Source: Acuticoccus mangrovi (GTDB lineage: Bacteria > Pseudomonadota > Alphaproteobacteria > Rhizobiales > Amorphaceae). Taken from it: 64,000 nucleotides of DNA. Below, one piece after another: positions 53,255 through 62,799 of this stretch. The stretch's first letter is position 1. Every line of letters starts with the position of its first letter. The notes beneath the pieces were generated by a model. The model saw only the letters and a program-made list of their open reading frames with translations. It searched no databases and was not told the origin of the DNA. Made by a program: the position numbers and the translations under genes. The stretch lies in assembly GCF_016411865.1 (NCBI RefSeq), contig NZ_JAEKJA010000001.1:124001-188000 (forward strand). Reading direction: 5' to 3'.

Positions 53255-56200
53255 TTGCGAACTTCCGTCTCCCTTGACGACAAGTACGATCTCGACACCC
53301 ACGACGTATATCTTTCCGGCACCCAGGCCCTCGTCCGCCTGGTTCTCGCCCAGAGAGAGCGCGACCGGGCGGCGGGCCATCGCACGGCCGGCTTCGTCAC
53401 GGGATATCGCGGCTCGCCGCTCGGCGGGCTCGACCAGCAGTTCGGTCGGGCGAAGAAGGTGCTCGGCGACGACATCCTGTTTCAGCCCGCGCTGAACGAG
53501 GACCTCGGCGCCACCGCGCTGTGGGGCACCCAGCGCACCGCCCTCAACGGCGAGAACGCCTACGACGGCGTGTTCGGCGTCTGGTACGGCAAGGGGCCGG
53601 GCGTCGACCGCTCCGGCGACGCCTTCCGCCACGCCAACCTCGCCGGCACCGCCCCACTCGGCGGCGTGCTGGCGCTGATGGGCGACGACCACACCTGCGA
53701 AAGCTCCACCACCGCCCACCAGTCCGAGTTCGGGATGGTCAACGCGCTGATCCCGGTGCTGTCGCCCTCCGGCGTGCAGGACATCGTCGACTTCGGCCTG
53801 CTCGGCTTTGCGATGAGCCGCTATGCCGGCCTCTGGGTGGGTCTCAAGTGCGTCAAGGACACGGTGGAGTCGACCGCCTCGATCGACGGGCGGATCGACC
53901 GCCTCGCCATCGCCGCGCCCGACTTTGCGATGCCCGCCGAGGGCGTCCATATCCGCGTGGGCTTCGATGCGCTCGGCGAGGAGGCGCGCCTCCACGGCGT
54001 GAAGCTACCGGCGGCCAAGGCGTTCGCCACCGCCAACCGCCTCAACCGCGTGATGGTGCGCGGCGGGCCGAACGCCAAGATCGGCATCGTCGGCACCGGC
54101 AAGAGCTGGCTCGACGTGCTCGAAGCGCTCCACGCGCTGGGCCTCGACGAGGTCGCCTGCGCCGATCTCGGCATCCGCCTCTTCAAGGTCGGCATGCCCT
54201 GGCCGATGCCGGCGGAGGACGTGCGCGCTTTCGCCGACGGTCTCGACGAGATCATCGTGGTGGAAGAGAAGCGCGGCCTCATCGAGCCGCAGATGAAGGA
54301 CATCCTTTACGGCACGGCCAACGCGCCGCGCATCATCGGCAAGAGCGACGAGAACGGCGCGCCGCTCTTCCGCGAGGCCGGGGCGCTCGATGCGAACCAC
54401 GTCGCCACCGAGATCGGCAAGCGCCTGCTGGCGCGCGGCGCCACGCGGCTCCAAGGACCGCTGCGCGAGGTGGAGGCGCTCGCCCGCCGCCTCGTCGCCA
54501 CCACCAGCATCGTGGAGCGAAAACCCTATTTCTGCGCCGGCTGCCCTCACTCCTCCTCCACCGTGGTGCCGAGCGGGGCGCGTGCGGCGGCGGGCATCGG
54601 CTGCCACTTCATGGCGCTCTGGATGGATCGCTCCACCGAGGGCTTCACTCAGATGGGCGGGGAAGGGGCTCAGTGGATCGGCGAAGCGCCGTTCTCCACC
54701 CGCAAGCACCTCTTCCAGAATATCGGCGACGGCACCTATAACCACTCCGGCTCGCTCGCGATCCGCGCCGCACACGCCGCGGGTGTGAACATCACCTACA
54801 AGATCCTCTTCAACGACGCGGTCGCGATGACTGGCGGCCAGGCCCACGACGGCGGCCTCACCGTTCCCGACATCGCCGCCCAGATGAGGGCGGAGGGCGC
54901 GCGCCAGGTGGTGGTGGTGTCGGACGAGCCGGAGAAATACGGCGTCTCCGATCTGCCGCACGGCGTCGCGGCGGAGCATCGGGACGAGGTGATCGCCGTC
55001 CAGCAGCGGCTCTCCGAAATCCCGGGCGTGACGGTGATGATCTACGATCAGACCTGCGCCTCGGAGAAACGCCGGCGCCGCAAGCGCGGCGCCTTCCCCG
55101 ATCCCGACAAGCGCATCGTCGTCAATGAGCGCGTGTGCGAGGGCTGCGGCGACTGCGGCGTGCAGTCGAACTGCGTGGCGATCCAGCCGGTGGAGACCGC
55201 CTTCGGCCGCAAGCGGCAGATCGACCAGTCGACCTGCAACAAGGACTTCTCCTGCCTCAAGGGCTTCTGTCCGAGCTTCGTGACCGTCAACGGCGCGGTG
55301 CTGAAGAAGGCCGACGTTCCGCAGGCGCCGGATGATCTGCCCGAGCCGGCGCGCGCCGCGCTGACGGAGGCGAAGGGCATCCTCGTCACCGGCGTGGGCG
55401 GGACCGGCGTCGTCACCGTCGGTGCGGTCATCGGCATGGCGGCGCATCTCGAGGGCCTCGGCGCCGGCATCATCGACATGGCGGGGCTCGCCCAGAAGGG
55501 CGGGGCGGTGCTCTCCCACATCAAGATCGCCCCGCGCCGCGAGGACGTGACCACCATCCGCGTCGGCCCCGGTGGCGCCTCGGCGGTGCTCGGCTGCGAC
55601 ATCGCGGTGGCGGGGTCGGCGAAGGTCCTCTCCGCGCTCGCCCCGGGGGCGGTGGTGATCGCCAACACCCACGAGCAGCTGCCTGGCGAGTTCACCCGCA
55701 ACATCGACTTCTCGCTGCCGACCCGCCGCATCCTGCAGGCGCTCGACGAGCGGGCCGACACCGTCGCCTTCGACGCGACGGGCGCCGCCGTCGCCCTCTT
55801 CGGCGACGCCATCGCCGCCAACATGATGGTGATGGGGGCGGCCTACCAGTCCGGCGCGCTGCCGCTCTCGTCCGCCTCGCTCGAGGAGGCGATCCGCCTC
55901 AACGGGGCGGCGGTGCCGATGAACCTCGCCGCTTTCCGCCTGGGCCGCCTGTCGATCGCCGATCCGGAGCGCTTCGGCGCGATGCTGAACGAGGCGGCGG
56001 CCGCGCCGATGCCCCACCGCGTGCTGCCCGAGACGCTCGACGAGCGCATCGCCCGCTACGCCGAGAGCCTCACGGCCTACCAGAATGCCGACTACGCCCG
56101 CCGCTTCCAGCTCCGCGTCGGCTCGGTCCGCGCCGCCGCCGAGATCGCCGGCCTCGACGGGGAGCCGCTCGTCGGCACCGTCGCCGATGCGCTCTACCGG

Positions 56201-56695
56201 CTGATGGCGGTGAAGGACGAGTACGAGGTCGCCCGCCTGTTCACCGACGGCGGCTTCGCCGATCAGCTCAAGCACCAGTTCGCGAGCTACCGGTCGCTGA
56301 CCTTCCACATGGCTCCGCCGATCGCGACGAACATCGACGCCAAGACCGGGCGGCCGGCCAAGCGCACCTTCGGGCCCTGGATGCTGCGCGTCCTGCCGAT
56401 CCTCGCTCGGATGAAGCGGCTGCGCGGCGGTCCGCTCGACATCTTCGGCAAGACGGCGGAGCGGCGCCGCGAGCGGCAGATGCTCGCCGACTACGAGGCC
56501 ACCGTCGATCACCTGGTGGCGACGCTGACGGTGGAGCGACAGGCCGCTGCCGAGGCGCTCGCCGCCTGGCCGGACGTCGTGAAGGGCTACGGCCCGGTGC
56601 GTGCCGCCAACATGGACCGCGCCGACAAGGCGCGCGAGGCGCTGACGGCGGCCTACGACGCCGTCGGCAGCACCACGCTGATCGCGGCCGAGTGA
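53255..56695 (+). CDS. Indolepyruvate ferredoxin oxidoreductase, fused alpha-beta (IorA/IorB)
   Basis: A 1146-residue single-chain 2-oxoacid:ferredoxin oxidoreductase decarboxylating aryl- or branched 2-keto acids to acyl-CoA. Order: N-terminal transketolase/PFOR-type domain (GFVTGYRGSPLGGLDQQF, ALNEDLGATALWGTQ), CAGCPHSSSTVVPSG near residue 427 (TPP domain with GEGAQWIGEAPF and GDGTYNHSGSLAIRAA), a ferredoxin-type cysteine set CEGCGDCGVQSNC (about 628) with CNKDFSCLKGFCPSF, then the IorB-like gamma domain (ILVTGVGGTGVVTVGAVIGMAAHLEG). Starts at a TTG. Unlike archaeal enzymes, both subunits are one protein, as is common in alphaproteobacteria. Confidence 0.94.
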   Translation: MRTSVSLDDKYDLDTHDVYLSGTQALVRLVLAQRERDRAAGHRTAGFVTGYRGSPLGGLDQQFGRAKKVLGDDILFQPALNEDLGATALWGTQRTALNGENAYDGVFGVWYGKGPGVDRSGDAFRHANLAGTAPLGGVLALMGDDHTCESSTTAHQSEFGMVNALIPVLSPSGVQDIVDFGLLGFAMSRYAGLWVGLKCVKDTVESTASIDGRIDRLAIAAPDFAMPAEGVHIRVGFDALGEEARLHGVKLPAAKAFATANRLNRVMVRGGPNAKIGIVGTGKSWLDVLEALHALGLDEVACADLGIRLFKVGMPWPMPAEDVRAFADGLDEIIVVEEKRGLIEPQMKDILYGTANAPRIIGKSDENGAPLFREAGALDANHVATEIGKRLLARGATRLQGPLREVEALARRLVATTSIVERKPYFCAGCPHSSSTVVPSGARAAAGIGCHFMALWMDRSTEGFTQMGGEGAQWIGEAPFSTRKHLFQNIGDGTYNHSGSLAIRAAHAAGVNITYKILFNDAVAMTGGQAHDGGLTVPDIAAQMRAEGARQVVVVSDEPEKYGVSDLPHGVAAEHRDEVIAVQQRLSEIPGVTVMIYDQTCASEKRRRRKRGAFPDPDKRIVVNERVCEGCGDCGVQSNCVAIQPVETAFGRKRQIDQSTCNKDFSCLKGFCPSFVTVNGAVLKKADVPQAPDDLPEPARAALTEAKGILVTGVGGTGVVTVGAVIGMAAHLEGLGAGIIDMAGLAQKGGAVLSHIKIAPRREDVTTIRVGPGGASAVLGCDIAVAGSAKVLSALAPGAVVIANTHEQLPGEFTRNIDFSLPTRRILQALDERADTVAFDATGAAVALFGDAIAANMMVMGAAYQSGALPLSSASLEEAIRLNGAAVPMNLAAFRLGRLSIADPERFGAMLNEAAAAPMPHRVLPETLDERIARYAESLTAYQNADYARRFQLRVGSVRAAAEIAGLDGEPLVGTVADALYRLMAVKDEYEVARLFTDGGFADQLKHQFASYRSLTFHMAPPIATNIDAKTGRPAKRTFGPWMLRVLPILARMKRLRGGPLDIFGKTAERRRERQMLADYEATVDHLVATLTVERQAAAEALAAWPDVVKGYGPVRAANMDRADKAREALTAAYDAVGSTTLIAAE

Positions 56696-56900
56696 GCCTG
56701 ATCCGCGGCGACGCGCTGCCCTCCGTCCGCCGCACCAGCGCAGCGACGTGAGGTGAGGGGGCGGCCCGCCGCTCCTGCGCAGCCGAGCCGCCGCGTCTTC
56801 CTCGACATTTGGGCAAGCGCCGTTCACCGGCGGTCGGGGCTTGCGTGCCGGGCGCCTTCGGTGTCTGTCTCGAATTCGACAAGTGACGAAGGGGGCACCC

Positions 56901-58007
<1,107 letters not shown>

Positions 58008-58014
58008 CGCGATG

Positions 58015-58039
58015 TCGGGATGGGAGCCTCCCATCCCGA
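58015..58039 (+). terminator. Hairpin after frmA
   Basis: CGGGATGGGA (58016-58025), loop GCC, TCCCATCCCG (58029-58038): a perfect 10-bp stem extended by a flanking T-A pair, seven bases after the stop codon. No long U-tract. Confidence 0.65.
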
Positions 58040-58114
58040 TGCCGCCCTTGGCAACGGCGTGGAGACGGCTCTAAGAATCCCGCGTCGCATGAGCCGAGGA
58101 GCGCAGGCACCGCT

Positions 58115-59257
58115 ATGACAGACGCGTCCTTCATCGTGGTTGGGGCCGGGATCGTCGGCCTCTCCACCGCCTATCACCTGACGCGTCGCGGCGCCGGCGT
58201 CACGGTGATCGAGCGGGGGCCGATCCCCAATCCGCTCGCCGCCTCCTGCGATCACCACCGCCTCATCCGCCTGACCTATCCGGACAAGGTCGGCTACGCC
58301 GCGCGGATGCTGGGGGTGCTCGACGCCTGGCGTGAGATGTGGGGCCATCTGCCGGGGCCGCAGCGGCGCTACTACGCCGATGTCGGCATGCTCACCGTGA
58401 GCCAGGAGGAGGGCGACTACACCGACCGCGCCCGCCGGACCATGGACATCCTGTCGATCCCCTACGAGCGGATCGACAGCACCGCCGAGCTTGCCGAGCG
58501 CTTCCCCTTCCTCGAGGTCGCGAACCTCGCCTACGGCGTGCTCTCCGAGGGCGGTGCGCTGATGGCGAACCACATCATCACCGACCTCGCCGACTGGTTG
58601 CGGGCCGAGGGCGCGACGCTTCTGGAATATTCCCCCGCCACCGCGATCGACGAGACCGCCGGCACCGTGATCCTCGCCGACGGCCGCACGCTCGGTGCCG
58701 ACCGGGTGATCGTTTCCACCGGTATCGAGACGGGTCGGCTCATTCCGGACCTTGCCGGCACGCTCACCCTCAATCGCAGCCTCGTCGTCTACGCCGATCC
58801 GCCGGAGGACCTCGTGGACGCCTGGCGGGACGCGCCGTGCTGGAATGATCTCGGTGGCGCCTCCCATCTGTGGGGCATGCCGCCGGTCGACGGGCTGCCG
58901 GCGAAGTTCGGCAACGCCGCCACCGGCACGCGTCCGCTCGACGACGCCGACCGCACCATCACGCCGGAGGAGATCGGCCTCGTCCTCAGCGATTATCGGG
59001 GGCGCCTGCGCGGCATCGAGCGCTTCCGCGTGCGCTACGGCGCGGCCAACTTCTGGACCCGCGCACCGGAGGAGCGCTTCTTCCTGGAGGAGCGGGGGCG
59101 CAGCCTCGTCGTATCGGCCTGCTCCGGCCATGGCTTCAAGTTCGGCGCCCTCTCGGGGCGCGACGTGGCCGATGCCGCGACCGCAGCGGAGACGGTCTCC
59201 GTAGTCGCCCACCGCATGGCGGGGCTGGAGCAAGAGCCCGCTGCGGGGTCAGTTTAG
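58115..59257 (+). CDS. FAD-dependent oxidoreductase (DAO; sarcosine-oxidase/N-methyl-amino-acid-oxidase-like)
   Basis: A 380-residue flavoprotein. FIVVGAGIVGLSTAYHLTRRG is the FAD-binding Rossmann motif, DHHRLIRLTYPDKVGY the following family segment, and near the C-terminus SACSGHGFKFGALSGRDVAD is the flavin-binding glycine stretch of the monomeric sarcosine-oxidase family. The covalent-flavin cysteine expected in the C-x-Y-T-x-T-P-D segment is absent (NFWTRAPEE), so FAD is probably held non-covalently. Substrate likely an N-methyl or secondary amine acid; not certain. Confidence 0.87.
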   Translation: MTDASFIVVGAGIVGLSTAYHLTRRGAGVTVIERGPIPNPLAASCDHHRLIRLTYPDKVGYAARMLGVLDAWREMWGHLPGPQRRYYADVGMLTVSQEEGDYTDRARRTMDILSIPYERIDSTAELAERFPFLEVANLAYGVLSEGGALMANHIITDLADWLRAEGATLLEYSPATAIDETAGTVILADGRTLGADRVIVSTGIETGRLIPDLAGTLTLNRSLVVYADPPEDLVDAWRDAPCWNDLGGASHLWGMPPVDGLPAKFGNAATGTRPLDDADRTITPEEIGLVLSDYRGRLRGIERFRVRYGAANFWTRAPEERFFLEERGRSLVVSACSGHGFKFGALSGRDVADAATAAETVSVVAHRMAGLEQEPAAGSV

Positions 59258-59308
59258 GCGCGATGGCGTGGCCGGGGAATGGTAGTCCACTAAAATACCA
59301 CAATTTCA

Positions 59309-59334
59309 CGCACAGATCGTTTCACGATTGTGCG
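59309..59334. promoter_or_regulatory. Hairpin/operator-like repeat upstream of the receiver gene
   Basis: CGCACA(G)ATCGT-TTC-ACGATTGTGCG is an 11-bp inverted repeat with one bulged base, in an AT-rich leader between a flavoprotein gene and the response-regulator gene. It may be a terminator for the former or an operator for the latter. Confidence 0.45.
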
Positions 59335-59423
59335 GTTGGTGAAACTAGGATAATGCATTTAGGTGAATAATCTCCTCTAATGCCGCCTCGCTAACGCACA
59401 CCTTGAACCGGAACACGGAAAGT

Positions 59424-59924
59424 ATGAATTTGTTCTCAGGTCGGGAGATCGGGGGTGAGATGGCCGCAGGCTCCGGGGCGACTCCGGTCGACAGCGCTGC
59501 GGGCGACGACGCACGCCCGGTACCGGTGGACGAGAGCCCCGTGTCCCGCCGCGCGCTCGATCCCGCGCACCTCACCGTGCTGTTGGTGGAAGACAGCCTG
59601 ATGATCGCGATGGATGCGGAGACGATGCTCGCCGCGTCCGGCTTCCGTGAGGTGCGTCTCGCCAACAGCACCAGCGCGGCCCTCAAGGAGATCGACGCCG
59701 GCGGCATCGGCTGCGCCGTCCTCGACATCAATCTCGGCAACGAGACGAGCTTCGCGGTCGCCGAGCGTCTGCTCGCCGACGGCATCCCCTTCATCTTCGC
59801 GAGCGGCTACGACGACGAGGATCTGCCGGAGCCGTTCCGCCACATCGCCGTGGTGACGAAGCCCTACGTCGACGTACGTCTCGTCGACGCCCTCGAAGGA
59901 CGCTTCAAGGCCGAAGCCGCCTAG
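59424..59924 (+). CDS. Orphan single-domain response regulator
   Basis: A 166-residue protein with one receiver domain (about 50-160) after an Ala/Gly-rich, probably disordered N-terminus. LTVLLVEDSLMIAMDAETML gives the acidic pair, CAVLDINLGNETSF the phospho-acceptor Asp, FIFASGYDDE the Ser/Thr switch position and VVTKPY the conserved Lys. The start ATG 59424 has GGAAAG upstream; TTG 59403 is a longer alternative. No histidine kinase or output domain is linked, so it probably acts in a phosphorelay or by protein contact. Confidence 0.88.
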   Translation: MNLFSGREIGGEMAAGSGATPVDSAAGDDARPVPVDESPVSRRALDPAHLTVLLVEDSLMIAMDAETMLAASGFREVRLANSTSAALKEIDAGGIGCAVLDINLGNETSFAVAERLLADGIPFIFASGYDDEDLPEPFRHIAVVTKPYVDVRLVDALEGRFKAEAA

Positions 59925-60110
59925 GATCGCCCGCGCCGGATCGGGCCGCTTCGGCTCTTCGCGAGCGAGCGGCGTCCTCCGAGGAACCGCTTCCGATCGG
60001 GTGGGAGCGGCTCGAGCCGGTCGCGACGGTGCGCGTCCGAGGCTCCGACACGAAACTGCCATTCGCGTTCTTGCTCCGTTGCCCCTATATCGGCCGCAAC
60101 GGAGACGTCC

Positions 60111-61961
60111 ATGCTGAGATTTTTCGAACGGCTCGTCGACCCATTTCCGAGCCGTCAGATCGTCACGCCGCCGTCCGGCTTCCTGGCCTTCATCCTCCAC
60201 TACTCGCGCGACGTGTGGCCGTGGGTCGGGATGACGGCGCTGCTCTCCATCGCCATCGGTCTCGGCGAGGCCTTCCTCTACGGCTTCCTCGGCACCCTGG
60301 TGGACTGGCTCACCGTGCGCGACCGGGCCGATTTCCTCGCTGCCGAATGGCCGACGCTCGCCTTCATCGGCACCGTGATCCTCGTTGGCCTGCCGGGGCT
60401 CGTGGCGCTGCAGACGGCGATCGTGCACCAGACGCTCGCCGGTAACTATCCGATGGTGGTACGCTGGCTCGCCCACCGCCATCTCCTGCGCCAGTCGATG
60501 AGCTTCTACGCCGACGAGTTCGCCGGCCGCATCGCCACCAAGGTGATGCAGACCGCCGTCGCCGTGCGCGACGTGGTGATGCGCATCTTCGACATGTTCG
60601 CCTACGTGCTCGCCTACTTCGTCGGCATGGTGATGGTGGCGGCGCAGGCTGACTGGCGGCTGATGCTGCCGCTTCTCGTCTGGGCCGCGGCCTATGCGGT
60701 GATGCTCGTCTATTTCGTGCCTCGGCTCGGACACGCCTCCGCCCTGCAGGCCGATGCCCGCTCCACGATGACCGGCCGCGTCGTCGACAGCTACACCAAC
60801 ATCCAGACGGTGAAGCTGTTCTCCCACGCAAGCCGCGAGCGCGACTATGCGCGTGGCGCGATGGACGAGTTCCTCGGCACCGTCCATGGCCAGATGCGGC
60901 TGATCGCGGCCTTCAACGTCACCAACTATGTGCTGAACGCGCTGCTCCTCTTTGCGGTGGGCTTTCTCGGTATCCGCTTCTGGCTCGCCGACACCGTGTC
61001 GCTCGGCGCGCTCGCGGTGTCGGTGACGCTGGTGCTGCGCCTCAACGGTCTCTCCCATTGGATCATGTGGGAGATGACCATGCTGTTCGAGGCCGTCGGC
61101 ACCATCGCCGACGGTCTCACCATGCTGACGCGCGAGCCGACGGTGGTGGACACGCCCGCCGCGAAGGAGCTCAGCGTGCCGCGCGGCGAGATCCGGTTCG
61201 ACGGCATCCGCTTCCACTACGGCAAGGCGAGCGGGGTGATCGACCATCTCGATCTCACCGTGGCGCCGGGCGAGAAGATCGGCCTCGTCGGCCCGTCGGG
61301 GGCGGGCAAGACCACGCTGATGAGCCTCCTCCTGCGCCTCCACGATCTGGAGGCGGGGCGCATCCTGATCGACGATCAGGACATTGCCCACGTGACGCAG
61401 GATTCGCTGCGGGCGGCGATCGGCGTGGTGACGCAGGAACCCGCTCTGCTGCATCGCTCGATCCGCGAGAACATCGCCTACGGCCGTCCGGATGCGACCG
61501 AGGCGGAGATCTGCGACGCCGCCCGCCGCGCCAACGCGCTCGGCTTCATCGAGGGCCTCAGCGACCTCGGCGGCCGCAGGGGCTTCGACGCCCATGTCGG
61601 CGAGCGGGGCGTGAAGCTCTCGGGTGGACAGCGTCAGCGCATCGCCATTGCCCGCGTCTTCCTGAAGAACGCCCCCATCCTGGTGCTCGACGAGGCGACG
61701 TCGGCGCTCGATTCGGAGATCGAGGCGGCGATCCAGGAGAGTCTCTTCGACCTGATGGAGGGGAAGACGGTGATCGCCATCGCCCACCGCCTCTCCACCA
61801 TCGCCTCGCTCGATCGGCTGGTCGTGCTCGACAAGGGCCGCATCGTGGAGGAGGGGCGGCACGCCGACCTCGCAGAGGCGGGCGGCCTCTACGCCCGCCT
61901 CTGGAAGCGCCAGTCGGGCGGCTTCATCGACGTCTCCGCCGTGGCGGACGCGGCCGAGTAG
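60111..61961 (+). CDS. ABC exporter, fused permease-ATPase (MsbA/HlyB type)
   Basis: A 616-residue type IV ABC half-transporter, working as a homodimer. The N-terminal domain has six helices in residues 20-330 (ending LNGLSHWIMWEMTMLFEAVGTIADG). The NBD: Walker A GPSGAGKTT, ABC signature LSGGQRQRIAIARVF, Walker B ILVLDEATSALD, H-loop IAHRLSTIA. The segment before the NBD is not split from it. Substrate unknown; lipid, peptide or drug export is possible. No partner membrane-fusion protein is adjacent. Confidence 0.93.
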   Translation: MLRFFERLVDPFPSRQIVTPPSGFLAFILHYSRDVWPWVGMTALLSIAIGLGEAFLYGFLGTLVDWLTVRDRADFLAAEWPTLAFIGTVILVGLPGLVALQTAIVHQTLAGNYPMVVRWLAHRHLLRQSMSFYADEFAGRIATKVMQTAVAVRDVVMRIFDMFAYVLAYFVGMVMVAAQADWRLMLPLLVWAAAYAVMLVYFVPRLGHASALQADARSTMTGRVVDSYTNIQTVKLFSHASRERDYARGAMDEFLGTVHGQMRLIAAFNVTNYVLNALLLFAVGFLGIRFWLADTVSLGALAVSVTLVLRLNGLSHWIMWEMTMLFEAVGTIADGLTMLTREPTVVDTPAAKELSVPRGEIRFDGIRFHYGKASGVIDHLDLTVAPGEKIGLVGPSGAGKTTLMSLLLRLHDLEAGRILIDDQDIAHVTQDSLRAAIGVVTQEPALLHRSIRENIAYGRPDATEAEICDAARRANALGFIEGLSDLGGRRGFDAHVGERGVKLSGGQRQRIAIARVFLKNAPILVLDEATSALDSEIEAAIQESLFDLMEGKTVIAIAHRLSTIASLDRLVVLDKGRIVEEGRHADLAEAGGLYARLWKRQSGGFIDVSAVADAAE

Positions 61962-61964
61962 GGC

Positions 61965-62606
61965 TCAGTAGAGCCGTTCCACGTAGGCCGCTTCGAGACG
62001 CTCGTCGGCTTCGGCGATGCGCGCCTCGTCGGGCTTCTGGCCCTCGGTCTGCTCCATGATGATGGCGGTGAGGCTCGGCAGCTCCGAGCGATCCTGCCGG
62101 CTCGCCGGGTCCCACAGCTTGGAGCGGCGGAAGGCCTTGGCGCAATGGAGGAAGATTTCGTCGATCGCCACCACGATGGCGAGGGTCGGGGTGCGCCCGC
62201 GCATCGCCATCGTGGCGAGCAGCGAGGGCGCGGTGGTGAGCCTCGCCCGCCCGTTGATGCGCAGCGTGTCGTCGAACCCCGGCACCATGAAGAGAAGCCC
62301 CACCGCGGGGTTCGCGAGGATGTTGGTCATGGTGTCGAGCCGGTTGTTGCCCGGCCGGTCGGGGATCGCGATGGTCGCGTCGTCGAGCACCTTGACGAAG
62401 CCTGGCGGATCACCGCGCGGGCTGACGTCGGCCCGCCCATCGGCGCCTTGGGTGCCGATGGTGAGGAAGGGGGTGCGGGCGATGAAGGCGCGGTCGTTGC
62501 GGTCGAGCCGCGTATGGGCCTTGGCGACCGCGAGCGGGCTCGTCGCGCCGAAATGGCCGCGCAGGCTCGCTTCGTCGTGGATGGCATGGGCGGTGATCTC
62601 GTCCAC
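61965..62606 (-). CDS. Pyridoxamine 5'-phosphate oxidase-fold protein
   Basis: A 213-residue FMN/PPOX-fold protein: FIARTPFLTIGTQGADGRADVSPRGDPPGFVKVLDDATIAIPDRPGNNRLDTMTNILANPAVGLLFMVPGFDDTLRINGRARL is the split-barrel core with flavin-binding residues, followed by IFLHCAKAFRRSKLWDP. It resembles the MSMEG_1061-type group more than PdxH, so it is probably a flavin- or F420-linked redox protein. The start is one of two adjacent GTG codons with AAGGAG before them; the second (62606) has better spacing. Its stop faces the ABC exporter stop three bases away. Confidence 0.87.
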   Translation of the reverse strand: MDEITAHAIHDEASLRGHFGATSPLAVAKAHTRLDRNDRAFIARTPFLTIGTQGADGRADVSPRGDPPGFVKVLDDATIAIPDRPGNNRLDTMTNILANPAVGLLFMVPGFDDTLRINGRARLTTAPSLLATMAMRGRTPTLAIVVAIDEIFLHCAKAFRRSKLWDPASRQDRSELPSLTAIIMEQTEGQKPDEARIAEADERLEAAYVERLY

Positions 62607-62678
62607 CACTGTCTCCTTCCGGGGTTGGCCGCCGGCGTCTGGACGGGCCGGTCGCGACAGAGTATCTGGTGGGGCCGC

Positions 62679-62752
62679 GCGGGTGTAGCTCAATGGTAGA
62701 GCAGCAGCCTTCCAAGCTGACGACGAGGGTTCGATTCCCTTCACCCGCTCCA
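62679..62752 (+). tRNA. tRNA-Gly(UCC)
   Basis: A 74-nt cloverleaf: acceptor GCGGGUG with CACCCGC, D-arm GCUCAAUGGUAGAGC, anticodon arm CAGCC-UUCCAAG-CUG region (anticodon UCC), T-arm GAGGG-UUCGAUU-CCCUU and encoded CCA. Confidence 0.96.
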
Positions 62753-62799
62753 TCCCGCGCACCGCATCCCTCGACCATCCCGCCCTGCGCGGCGCCTGA

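Noticed and set aside
59436-61862. Minus-strand 808-codon frame
   Set aside because: Antisense of the ABC exporter and receiver genes, His/Glu/Arg-rich and without a domain.
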